NCBI RefSeq assembly: GCF_025024155.1
Contig: NW_026251720.1
Span: 462,185 to 526,184, forward strand
Direction of reading: 5' to 3'
Origin: Gamsiella multidivaricata
Lineage: Eukaryota > Mortierellomycota > Mortierellomycetes > Mortierellales > Mortierellaceae
DNA: 64,000 nucleotides
The notes under the pieces were generated by a model. That model did no database searches. It worked only from the letters and a program-made list of their open reading frames with translations, and was not told where the DNA came from. The position numbers and the translations under genes were made by a program. Below are positions 48,001-59,032 of this stretch, piece after piece; position 1 is the first letter of the stretch; every line of letters begins with the position of its first letter.

Positions 48001-49117
48001 CCGGCAAGCAACGTCGGAACCAAGAGTCTGCTGGCTCGTCATCCTGTTTTTCAGTGTCCATATTTACTAGAATATCAGATAAAAAAGGGAAAAGAACCGT
48101 CAATGACAAGTCTGCTTTTGATAAATGTTTAATGACGCTACATGTTGTCCTGCAAGCTTACCAGAGACACTTGGGTTCGCAGCGTCCGGAGTGGTGTCAA
48201 GCGGCATCCCATCCGGATTTAAGCCAAGAGTTGTGGCGAGCACGTCGTATGCTGGCGTCCGGTTGTACATAAACCATTCAAGGCCAACAAGATGACAAGT
48301 GATCCTGCAGTTGTCCTCGTCTGTTGTGCCTATCGAAATCATATAGACGAGTGAGCTTGTTGCGTTTTTGTGTTAACATCATGAGTTTGAGCTGTCAGCA
48401 TTGTCGCTTCGCCATACCAGCACCAGCCTCCTTTGATCCGGTAGAATCCTCGGGTATGGGGTCATCTTCGGTCCTTACATTCCACAGCCAGTATCGAAAG
48501 GAGACGAATCCGTGCAAGACTGTGATAGATTGGTTTCTTGAATGATAGCGAAAGTTTTTGAATAGAATTCTGCCGCCTAAAGGCGCAATCTGCAAAGACT
48601 CTACAAAGATAAGAACCAATATTAGTATGAAGCCTTTTTGATGGTCAGTCGTGTTCCCACATCCATAGTGCCCCTCTCAGCACTTTGTAAGAGAACACTA
48701 AACTGAACAAAGGATATTACACCGCCTTTTAGGCCTTAACAAAAACAGTGCTGGTCAACTGTGCCCCTGCTGATATATGATTATCTTTATCCAAACGGAT
48801 TCAATGAACATAAACATCAACAACTACACCATCTCTGTAGAACTGACGCATCCATATTTTTGTCATATCTTGGTGTACTGTACAAAATGCATGTAATATA
48901 GAACGTAAAGGGATTCCACGGTACCAAATTCAATGTAAGCCTGCAAATGTCGCCAGGTGAACCATCTGATGAGCTTGGATAGAAGCTGGGCGAAGACTCG
49001 ACTTGCATAGAAAAGGAAGAAAACCGCGACGAATATCACAACGAGGCAGTAGATCAAAAAGGTCCAGAAGGCCGTGGTCGTGTTATAGTCCACCAGGTTG
49101 ATAGCACTTCCTGCCAT
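36010..49117 (-). CDS. CSF1: Csf1, bridge-like lipid transfer protein (BLTP1/Tweek family)
   Basis: 23 exons on the minus strand give 3654 residues: 49117-48925, 48600-48418, 48329-48162, 48066-47894, 47809-47667, 47570-47338, 47259-46976, 46879-46652, 46577-46304, 46214-46117, 46031-45858, 45775-45605, 45514-45364, 45265-45158, 45067-44634, 44555-44366, 44277-44203, 44137-44011, 43920-43742, 43667-43507, 43408-43172, 43095-41625 and 41519-36010. Csf1 is a hydrophobic-grooved rod that moves lipid between the ER and other membranes. An N-terminal membrane anchor (FWTFLIYCLVVIFVAVFFLF) is followed by the Csf1 signature PLGGRILFKNFRYHSRNQS, WLWNVR and CHLVGLEWFMYNRTPAYD. Later markers are HRLFGPLPKTTTYVANW and SVYVPP-like IYVPPL. 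Two introns use GC donors. The acceptor of exon 20 is ambiguous by three bases (43667 or 43664). Ser/Gly-rich linkers lie near the C-terminus. Confidence 0.93.
46578..46651 (-). other. CSF1: GC-AG intron of CSF1 (intron 8)
   Basis: The donor is AAG|GCAAGT, a near-perfect GC-donor consensus, and the acceptor is gatag. It joins VINLKELK to MVCQLQNPLVW in phase 0. Confidence 0.75.
46880..46975 (-). other. CSF1: GC-AG intron of CSF1 (intron 7)
   Basis: The donor is AAA|GCAAGT and the acceptor aacag. Only this donor joins IPTQEKSK to DWKYTDPEF in phase 0, matching the Csf1 pattern here. Nearby GT candidates give the wrong phase. Confidence 0.75.
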
Positions 49118-52100
49118 GGTGCGTGAGACAGGTGAGGTCTTGGATGCTTAAAGAACAGCTAACGGTTATAGTTGGTCTAGCATATAGCAGGACGCGGTGG
49201 TCTGTGAAGGATACTGCGGGTTGAAGTTGGTTTGTCGTCCTGCTAACGGAAAAATACAGACTTCGACTGTTCTGGATAAAAGAGCAAGCGTGGAAGGTAA
49301 GAGAGGGGAAAGAGAGCAGAGAATGCCCTCTGTAGAAGGGGATGGGTTGAATGCGAGAATACGATTACACACTGTTGGAGGGTTGTGTGTGCGAGTAAGC
49401 GATGGTAGCTGAGGTGATGCTAATGAGGATGATGGTGGATCGATGAATGCGTTGCCAGCTCACACTTAGACGGAAATTAGTTGAGCGTGGAGCTCAAGGG
49501 GGTACAGAACATTTGAACGCGTCGCCTACGCTTTGTGGGTGCACTCTCCAGCCAAACGAAAATCAATACACAGCGCATGCCTCGATAAATAGACACTTCC
49601 ACGCGAGGGAAGAGGATGTGGCTGAAGATGTCTCGCTGACTACGACCTCCAAGTGGAATGTCTACATGCGCATCTAGGTCGGTTGCCACTCAAGGTCGCT
49701 CTAGACAGCATCACACAGGGATAGCTATGCAAAACTGCACATGCAATCTCGTAGAAGTGTCCGCCTAGTATTGGTCAAACCATCGTGTCTGGTGCCTATC
49801 TAGACTGCACACTCCCGGCAAACTGCACTGATACACCAGTACTTTTACTGTAATTGCTGCTATAGTACTCATTCCTCGTAGCAATGTTTGTAATAAGGAT
49901 GGCTCCAAGGCATGTGCCTTCTGCTTGGAAAGAACGGCGGCACTCAAAAAGGGAGGCTTTACAAGAGCAATTGACAATACAGCCTAGTACTCTTGAGCGC
50001 TACAGTGGTGAGTTCATGCAACTTCAAGCGACCAAAACTTACTTACACGGATCTCTCAATGGAGCACGCTGAAGAGTATCTGTCTTCAACTGGAAGTCTA
50101 CCATGTTATCCTATGCCTTTTTAAGTCTTTATCTTCACACGATCGTGGTTTTATGTGGCGCATTTTTTTTTTTTGACTGCCTGCGAACTTCAACGATGCT
50201 CCGCCGCTTACTTGTGCACCGTCTTGTGAAAGAGCCAGCTGTAACAAAATTCTAAATTCTAAAAACTGCTCTACAATAAAAAACATGAGCAGACGCCTAA
50301 TAAAAATGATGCATGACATCGTTGTGTGCATATTGCGAAAACGTGGAACACGACGACGACAGGTCGGAATTTTTTTAATAGCATTTCCGGGATTGCCGCA
50401 AAAAGAGATTTCGGATACGAAAGAAAACTATGCTGAAAAAAAGAGACCAAAGGAGTTGTTGTTATTCTAGGCTTACTGAGTGCATGGGTATAGTAAAGCC
50501 TCTGTTCGATCTGTCCTTGTCGACGATTTTTTTCATGAGGGATCCTCCTGGACGCGCTCAAACCAACTATAGGTCATAATAATAACGATATATCCTGCCA
50601 TTAAGCGTATTGGAGGATTGTCTCAATATAATTTACGTATTGCGGTCGTTTCAGGTACGGTTTCAGACACGTCTTATTTGGAGTGCAACAATCCAGTTGA
50701 CCATTTATTCGTTCTTTCGATTTCCCGCGCTGTCCTGCTGTACTATCGAATCACTTGCTGATGGGAACCACAAGAATCTAGCTAGTATTGCGAAGCTCTG
50801 CAAGGGAACTACTTTAACCAATCATCCGATGCAACTAAAGAAGCTACTCGAATAGAGAAATGAGCAGTGGGAGTGTCCGTAGACGGCACTCGGCTTGTCT
50901 AAATTAATTTTCTCGGGATTGTCGGGCCCGCAAAAAACTAGCATCATAGCCACAAACAGTATTTACGGCGCCATGAAAATAATGTCATGCTCATGCGTGC
51001 GAGTGCCGTAGTCGTGTACGATCCAAAAAGGGGGCTCTCCTCAGGCAATCCGTGCTTGGACACTCGATGTCATAGCTTTACACGAAAATGCTGACCGCGC
51101 ATTGACAATCGGCAAGATCGTAAGGAGAAAATATTATTCGGCATAGAATCAGCATCATGGTCCTAATTACCCGACATACAAAGGCGTTTACTATTTTGCT
51201 CATAGATCCCGTCAGTGATTCACTTGCGTCAGGTGTTAAGGATTAGAGACGGGCATTCAAAACGCTTGATAGTAGTGCCCTGTGCTTTGAAGCATTTCTC
51301 TGAAGCGCAGTAGTTCAATTTGGACTTTGGGGTTGTCTTCACAAAAATAGAAAACGATAGCCACACGGAACATTAACTCGCATGGCTGGCGATGAGGCGA
51401 CAAGAGAGAGGGAGGAAAAAAAAAAAAAAAAAAAAAAAAAAAGAGAGACGTTATAGCGCTGGGTGTGGAGCCACGCATGAAAACGAGCCAAGATGGGCAC
51501 TTCACTGAACACTCTGGGCTGTAGCCGAGGCCGTGCATACCGTAATGTGTGTATGCAGTGCAATTGATTGCCTAGAACGGCAAAAAATAGATTCTGGGTT
51601 GCCGAGCAATCCTTCTCCAAAGAATACATGGTCAATGTTATTTCATGGAAAATTTACGAATAACAAAAGAAAAGCCAAGCATTCTCCCTGGTCTTGGTCG
51701 GCGAATACTGGAGCGTCGACTTTACCAAAGAAGCATAGACATTCCATTGCTGATTTTTATGGCTGGAAGCAGCGAAGATATACAAGATCTAGGCTTTCTG
51801 AGCACCCTGATTCCCTTTCGATTAGATGCATACAGGATGCGTGTTTGTTCTTGGCGCCCAGGACCAAAAGTTAATGCAGTCGACCTTGACGGGGGAGGTG
51901 CAGCAGACTCGATCATATATAGGGTTGCATTAGGATTTTGAGCAGTGTGCCTGTTTACAGGATGGCCCGTGAGGGTCATCCATTAGACACTTGACACAGG
52001 GGAAACCGCAGAAAATAGCCATTTTGAGGAGCAATACAAATCAGGCAAATCACTCGGGCGAGGTCGGTGTGGAGGGAACGACGCTGGAAAACACGGCCAT

Positions 52101-52407
52101 GAGCGCGCGCAATGACGATCGATTGCTTCCTCATTTGTACATTGATTATTATTAGTAGCTGTCTATTTAATTGCACTTTCGTCTGAGGATGACACGTAAT
52201 AGAGTAAGGGTGCTGTAATACAGTTAAAAGTGCTCTGTGCTTAATCTGACAGACATCAACACCTGCGAGGAAGGCTCGCAAACAGGAGCCGAACTATGCT
52301 GGCCAAGAAAGGCAATTGCCAAGGAGATACCCGATGGGATTTTGAAAATCCCCTATTCTGTGCGGAATCGCAGGCCGAATGATATTAGACCCATGGGAGC
52401 AATTAGG

Positions 52408-52449
52408 AGGCGGCGGAGTCTGTTTGTCCGTCCTCCGGACGCGCCGCCT
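52408..52449. other. Nested GC-rich inverted repeat
   Basis: An outer 8-bp stem AGGCGGCG / CGCCGCCT encloses an inner 5-bp stem GTCCG / CGGAC with a 5-nt loop (52426-52440). It stands out as a GC island in a gene-free region. It could be chance or a structured element. Confidence 0.4.
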
Positions 52450-53019
52450 GTATTTTCATCCAAAACGGGTTTGCGAAGGCGTCCTTTGCCTTTCTGGATG
52501 GGGCCTGCGTGCCTGGGTTGATCGCCGAGAGTATCCATGGCCTCGTTCGTGTTATACGGGACCTCAGCATTTGCTCGAGTGCGTGCTGTCCCTCAGATTA
52601 CTCATCCATGTCGCTTTGCTGCAACATCGTATCCTAATCTTATCGAACATAAACTCGTATGCTCCGCATTGAGTAAAATAGATACAGTTGACGAAAAGAA
52701 ATTGACAGACATACGTGCGAAGACACTTCCGCCCACCAGTCTACTGTACCTTCGAAAATGGCGGTGCAGTCTTGATTTTAAATCAAATGGGACGCGGTAG
52801 TTGACGCCGCGGGCCACCTTGTTCTTTTGTTTATTTAAAGAATGAGTAGTGACAATAGAGACACACGTTTGCTGGCTGACGATCGATTGAATAGAGCGAC
52901 CATTCATTCAATGAACCACCTAATTGTCTGCTGTACACGGAGGAACTCGAGGTGTTGCTCATTTGACGCTGCTCTTTAGCTTTACAGGCCTGACAATCCT
53001 TGACTCGACATGACAGTCG

Positions 53020-53030
53020 AAAACTATATA
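53020..53030 (+). promoter_or_regulatory. TATA box of the C2H2 regulator gene
   Basis: The sequence actatataag lies about 250 bp before the proposed split start codon. It is followed by a C/A/T-rich stretch with few G residues and no ATG in the reading direction until the donor, as expected for a 5' leader. Confidence 0.55.
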
Positions 53031-53275
53031 AGTCGGCGCAGACTCCGCAACGTCCTTTACTCATCTTGACTCTCTCAATCCAACCAGTTAAACAACCAAT
53101 TCGACAGCGAAACCAACCAAAAGTACCACCTCTTCTTATCACCCTACCCCTTTCTTCTGAACGTTCACATTCGCTCGCAAAGCACGCATCTACGAAAACA
53201 TCACCCAGAGCTAGTTCACAGAAACTCTTTCCTGCAACGACTCGCTTTTTGTAGAACATCAGCACTATAACACTC

Positions 53276-55944
53276 ATGTAAGTACTCCAAAACACCTAAT
53301 CCATTGCAGTTCTTCCTACCACACATTCGGGATCTTGGTCTTTTTTCCTTTCAGTCTATCCAGGGATCCGTTCAAATATGCTCACCTTTGCCCGAAGTAA
53401 AATAAAAGAAGAGAAAGTTGTTCTAGCCGGGGTTAGATCTCAAGTAGACACCGCACGCTAGCCACGCTGGCTCTACGTCCAACGAATATGTTTGCCCTGC
53501 ATCCTGCGGGGTTTCACATTAATTCGTACATGCGGCTCCCTTTTATTATTATTTTGAGTGTGTGTATGTGTCTGAACCTCGCGTCTCCGTAGCGCACCCT
53601 TCCTTCTCGTTTGGCATCAGCTGGAAACAGCTGCCGCTACTCTTTGGACGCGATTTCCTCAGTCTGAAGCACTCTTGTAAAAAGAGCCAAGTCCGCAGAT
53701 GAACGGCGCTGCATCGACTGGACCCTTCAGGATGCAAAGTCGAGGATCGACGCGGTGCTTGGTATGGTCTGCGGAGCGTGGAACGACACACTCGCTTCTC
53801 TTACTCCTTCGGAGCCTGTAGGCATAAAAAACTATGTGGTACAAATTATAACAGAATCTGCTCCTTCCCAATCTGCTTCGCTCTATTCCTTCTGACGTGC
53901 TCATGTTCATAGCACCTCCTCTCCTGCAACGTTCGTTCCTGATTTTTCTTGCCACTTCACGTATCCGCCCTTGTTCAATCCTACTTTCTGCCTCCACGCC
54001 GATATCTCTCCTTCCTCATACATCCCTATCAGCAAATCGCCACTTGTTTGGATCAAGATTACGCGTATTGCTACGATCCAGAACATGTATGAAACTCAGC
54101 TGAAGCGTGCCTCGACAATAGCTGAACGTACTCCATTTATTCCAACACGGTGCATCAGATGAAATAAAGCATCTCCGTTACAACGTTACAAGGACACTTC
54201 TTTACTCACATATCCCATCTCTTCTTAATCCTTTTCTCTTCCGAACGTCATTAGGCAATTTACAGCATTTCACACTCCTCCCTCGAGTGCCCCTTCCTCG
54301 TCCACAACTTCCTCCTGTGCATCCTCCCCCTTCTCCTCTCCGGAATCTGGAGCCGAAATGGATATTCTGGACATGCCTATGTCCATGTTCTTTTCAAGCG
54401 AGCTGCCTGCTTCCGTCTCTATTCCTTCACCTATGCCCGTTGCCTATCCTCATAATCTGCTGGGTGTCGATAGCTCGCAAGATGAACTTCTGCTGATGCA
54501 TCATCACGAACGACTGCAACTCCTGCAGCTTCAACAGCTCCAACAATATCAACACCAACAGAGGCAGCAGGAACAACTCCTGCGCGACATGGCGCAAATC
54601 GACCTCAGCAGCCTCTCCAGCTCACTCTCCGACTCAACTTCCGCCTACAAGCAGGAGATCCAACAAGGTCAGAACGCGCAAGCGATCGATCTTATGGGCA
54701 CTTCTCTTGGCTCGTCGTCTGTTTCTTTGATCCCGCAGAACTGCAGTGCTTCTTCTCAAAATCAACTACAGCAGCACCCGCAGCCGCAGCCGCAGCCCAT
54801 GGCATCATCTTCGTGCCCTGACCGCTCTCCGTCCAAAATTTCTGCCTCAAACAACACTGAACACCCCTTTGGTCCTGACGATTCCTTCGCCATGAACCAC
54901 ATCACCTCTTCAATGCCAGATAATATCCAGTCAATGATGTACTTCAACTCGGACGATCGCACTCCCCTGTTGGCTACGAAAAGGGACGCAAGCACCAACA
55001 CAGGCTCACCTCTTCTTATCCCAGACACGATCAAGCGCGAAATCCCATCTCCAATAGCTCCAACGGTCACCCCGACGGAGCTACCGCACACGTGCAATTG
55101 CTCTGACATGTTCCCAAGCGACGACCAAAACCAAGCAGCCATTGCAAGTACTGCTTCCCCATACCAAGCTCTTTGCGATTACGAAGATCCTACAGAATCG
55201 CCAACTAGCCCTGGCCGCCACGATAGTCAAAAATGCCAGTCGAGGCATTCATATGGCCGGCTCAATGACATGCAGGATTCGTGGTCGGCATACCATAATC
55301 CTTCACATCCATCGAGGGCTCGACCAAGGTCTTTGATTATCCCATCATCTTTTGCAACTTCGTCGCTGCTCTCGTCCCCATTATCGACTCAACCTTACGC
55401 TTCGCCATTTCACAAGGATTCTATATCTATACCCGCCTCACCACTGGCAACAGACTTTCAACTGCATAACGACCGTAGTCGACCGTCTCCTGGGACATTA
55501 TTCGCCTACCGCTCTGCCAACTCTGCTTTACCATCCCATTCGCCCTATGCCTATGCTGCTGATCATCTTCGTTATGATCTTTCGCAGTTCCGGCAACCAG
55601 GTCCGTCTCATGAGAGTCAAAATCAACATCAGCAGCAGCAGCAGCAAAGGTCGCAGATTCAACACTATCCACAGCAACTTCACTTTCAGCACCTACTTGA
55701 TCCATCCGAAGTCCCTGAGATAACAGATACCCATGTCTGTCCGGTGTGCCAGCGAAGATTCACACGGCCATTCAATCTGCGCTCGCACATCTTGACCCAT
55801 ACAACAGCAAGACCCTTCCCCTGCGACGAGTGCCATTGGAAATTCACAAGGCATCATGATCTAATGCGACACAAGAGAGCTAAACACCCGGGTTCCGTGC
55901 CTCCATTGCCGCCCAAGGCCCCCAAAGCCAAGGCAGACTCGTAA
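53276..55944 (+). CDS. Two-finger C2H2 zinc-finger transcription regulator
   Basis: Proposed exons 53276-53277 and 54255-55944 give 563 residues. Exon 1 ends ...CACTCAT with donor GTAAGT at 53278, and exon 2 begins G after cattag. Joining them creates ATG, read as MQFTAFHTPPSSAPSSSTTS, in frame with the long second exon. If this is wrong, the fallback start is ATG 54358 (MDILDM), losing 35 residues. Two C2H2 fingers lie at the C-terminus: CPVCQRRF...HILTH (about 496-516) and CDECHWKF...HKRAKH (about 524-545), joined by TTARPFP. The finger pair resembles the first two fingers of Crz1-like factors, but no third finger follows. The rest is Gln-rich (two long Q-tracts), Ser/Pro-rich and probably an activation region. 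Targets are unknown. The finger call is secure; the start is inferred. Confidence 0.85.
53278..54254 (+). other. 977-bp intron splitting the start codon
   Basis: The donor is GTAAGT directly after CAT and the acceptor is cattag. Splicing yields AT|G CAA TTT in frame with the downstream coding region. The intron is about ten times longer than most others here. An internal promoter using ATG 54358 is an alternative. Confidence 0.55.
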
Positions 55945-57379
55945 TGAGCACATAGAAAGAGATAAACAGAGTGGAGCGGCTTTCATTCTCGTTGAGCGAG
56001 AGACTTTGCGACTTATTCTACTATCATACATATAACTTACATATTTACTGGCCTATTTCCATAAAGATAATCATCTCCAAAGCGCGTAAACTATTTTCTT
56101 TTCTATCATGAGCCGCGCTAATCAAGATAAACTGTTCATTCCTGAAGCGCACTTTTATATGGCCTCCTTTCAGTAAACAGCGCCTTTTATGGCCTTCGCA
56201 GCCTGCCCTAGGAACAAAAAAATAAATAAATAAATAGCTATCTTTGCAAGACGCCGTCGGTCTCAAGGATGGGCACGATAATAAATAGATCGAAAATCTA
56301 CAGCACAGTATATCAAACGTCTTGTTATAGCCGTTCCACAAGTACCTCAAGCAAGTGCTTGAAAGCTTTTTATCGTCAAGAAAGAGAACTGGCGTTCTAA
56401 TATATAAAAATGCGCGAAGCAGCAGCGCGTTTTTTATGCAAAGGTGCTGACAACCCTGTAAGCTGAGACATCTCAATATACAATAATTGGTTAAAGAATC
56501 ATTGAGTTCCATGGCAGGAGGGACAAAGCGATGGTAAAGATGATTTGTGAATCGGAATGAATCCTCAGTAAGAATTGCTTCTTGGTTCCCCCTTGCAAAC
56601 AATAGCTTTTCCTTCTGAAAGGGGCCTTGGGATTAGTGCAGGGTGTGCATGGGAGCATGCGAGGCTGCCTGGTAAAACTACATTAAAAAAAAAAAAAAAA
56701 AAGAACCCTTTCCTCCCTTTCTTTCTTGTCCCACCATCCACGTCTTCCCCTCTTGCCTCGCCCCATCAAAGTCCACGCATCCACGCGTCCGTACCACGCC
56801 TGGCCCTCGCTCTAGCGAACCTGAAATACGCTGCAACACAAGCACAGCCGCGTTCTTTGTCGCCATTTCGCTCGTTTTCTATTGGACACTGCTCCTACCT
56901 CCTAAGATCGTTTCAATACCCTCACCTAGGGCTTTCAAGTAGCGTCTTCAGATTGCATGGCATGCACGCGAAAGAACGCAAAAAAATAAAATAAATAAAT
57001 TCATCAAGTGCAGGCATTGGATGGGATCGAGGGAGGGAGAAGGTCGTTTATCAATTCCTTCTTTGTAGTATACCTCCACCTCCTTTCTAATCATCCACAG
57101 CTATTAAGATCGCGAGAATTCATCGCTCTCGCGCAACAACAACAAAAAAGTTTCTTTGATCGAGTTTTTCTTGATCGATAGACTTTTGATCAGTGGCATG
57201 TTGAAGCATGATACGTCTTTTCTAATCACAATGATCACCCTATGATAGATTACAGAAACGGATCATTGGTGAAAGTCCCAGCTGGAGGAGCCTATTATAC
57301 ACATCAATCAAAGTGATCGATAAGCGTTGGATGCTTTCTTCTTGTTGCCATTCCTCTCGCCACCACCAATACCAACTCC
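55945..57379. other. Spacer between the C2H2 regulator and KXD1
   Basis: About 1.4 kb with no supported gene. The minus-strand open frame at 56045-56602 (185 codons) has no motif or codon pattern that convinces me. An A-run lies near 56683-56701. The last few hundred bases should contain the KXD1 promoter. Confidence 0.5.
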
Positions 57380-58893
57380 ATGCCATCTAGACAGAGTTTG
57401 CCTTCACCTTCCTCCCGAGCGTCAGCAGGTATGATTCACATCTTGGACATTGCGCTCGCACCCATGTTATCAGTCATGACTTTAGTGAGGAGCACGTCGC
57501 TAAATGAGTTCTGTTACATCTCCTAGGGTGCGCATCACCGACTTCTTCAGTACTCGGGGCATGAAGCCTGTTCCATTCGACACGTAGGGTATCGCAAACG
57601 ACATAGTGGATGCACTATATCGACTTATATAGTACGTACGAGCAGAGAAGAGTACCTTTACGTGGTGCAGATGGGAGGGAGCAGGACTTTTCAGCGCCAC
57701 CACGGCATCGGTCCAGGCAGGAGGCACTCCTACTCGAAAAAAAAGATCGAAATCTAGTATGACCCAGGAGAACCGCCCAAGAAAGATGGCCAGAGAACTT
57801 TAGCATTTTGTTAGTTTCGACGGGAACCACTTTATAAGGTGTCCGTCTGCCCTGGAGATAAAGATCCCTCTCTAGTATTGCTGACTTCATTGTAAGCGAT
57901 AGAATATCGCAGTGAAAATCGATCTGATAGGGTGCTTTTGGCCAAGGATATAAGCACTTCCCGCGGATGGAATACACATGGCTACATACCTTGAAAGCCA
58001 TTTCAACGGTATAGGCGCGGAGTGAAAAGAAAAGTGGAGCCTAACAAAACACTCAACAGCCGCTCGCACGAAATTCATGTAAATGTCAGTCAGTCAAAAT
58101 CTTTTTGTCTGCTGAGTTGGTTGCAGCCCACTTTAAAACGATCCAAGGATCGCTGTTCAAAAGTTCGCGATGAGCAGCATCTACTCATCCGAGGAGCTGA
58201 TCGCTTCAAGCAACGAGTTTTAAGCTGTTTTGGGACTAAGACTTGGGGCCCAAGGTTTCCAAATGCCCAGGGAGGCACGTGGCCGAATGCTTCGGATTGC
58301 CGCGTTGCTGAACGCGCTTAGCCCAGTTTGCATCAACCTCGCTGCTGTCTTTTCTCTGCACACTCACTCATTTACATCGCATCCCTCTTGCAATGGAGCC
58401 CTCACATGTTTTTGCAGCACAGCTCCTGGGAACATTGCCGGAGTCAGAGATCGCAGAGATTCAGCGACGCCAGAATGAAATGTAACATGCTCGCGTCCAC
58501 CCAGTTTAATTTTCCATACCATATCCCCCACCCTCCCTTTTGCCCTTCCAGGTCCATGGTTCAAGAATCGCAGACCGACCGTTCGAAATTGTCCATTGCT
58601 AATTAAAATGTATTGCTCTATCTCTTTGTAGGAGTCTATCTCTTCAAAAGGCTAATTCATCACTCTCGGCCTTGAACGAGTTTTCGACGGTCAAGTGGGC
58701 GGACCTGCATCCCAAGTTCGAAGCGCACACGAAACTGATCAAGGAGCTGCAGACGGATTTGGATCATGTCTTCCGCAAGATACGGACGATTAAAACTAAG
58801 CTCAACCTGCCCAACAATGATGAGGAAGAAGGGGAGGAGGAAGAACAAGGAAGTGCACCCGAAGGAGCAAGCGACCTGCAGGCAGCAGTCTGA
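57380..58893 (+). CDS. KXD1: KxDL-motif protein (KXD1; BORC/BLOC-1-like subunit)
   Basis: Three exons, 57380-57428, 58418-58481 and 58632-58893, give 124 residues, about the size of animal KXD1. Coiled-coil residues include AEIQRRQNEMSLSLQKANSS and then the diagnostic block FEAHTKLIKELQTDLDHVFRKIRTIKTKL, printed here in parts: FEAHTKLIKELQ, TDLDHVF, RKIRTIKTKL. The family KxDL is present as QTDL. The C-terminus is acidic (EEEGEEEEQG). In animals KXD1 belongs to BORC, which positions lysosomes, and to BLOC-1 in yeast. Exon 1 (MPSRQSLPSPSSRASA) is joined by a 989-bp intron. Its frame, donor (GTATGA) and acceptor (tttgcag) fit, but it is less certain than exons 2-3. AATAAA lies at 58897-58902. 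Confidence 0.83.
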
Positions 58894-59032
58894 AAAAATA
58901 AAAAGTAAAATAAAATAGGAAATTGGTGGCAAAAGGCGTTCTGTTTTCTGTTCACTTCAACTCTGCACCATACCATACCGGCGTCAAAAGCATTGAACAA
59001 TCAGTAGCAGTGGAATCAAGCTGGGACATGCA

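Larger units (their letters stand above)
49118..53275. other. Long spacer between divergent CSF1 and the C2H2 regulator
   Basis: About 4.2 kb without a gene I can support. Short frames (for example 50610-50855, 51645-51941 and 52237-52521) show no motif. The left few hundred bases should hold the CSF1 promoter. An A-run of about 28 lies at 51416-51443, a nested GC-rich hairpin at 52408-52449, and the TATA box and leader of the rightward gene at 53020-53275. Degraded transposon sequence is possible but I see no recognisable piece. Confidence 0.5.

Noticed and set aside
56045..56602. 185-codon minus-strand frame between the C2H2 regulator and KXD1
   Set aside because: It is Cys/Leu/Phe-rich without motif, in AT-rich spacer downstream of a stop. 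It looks like a chance open frame.
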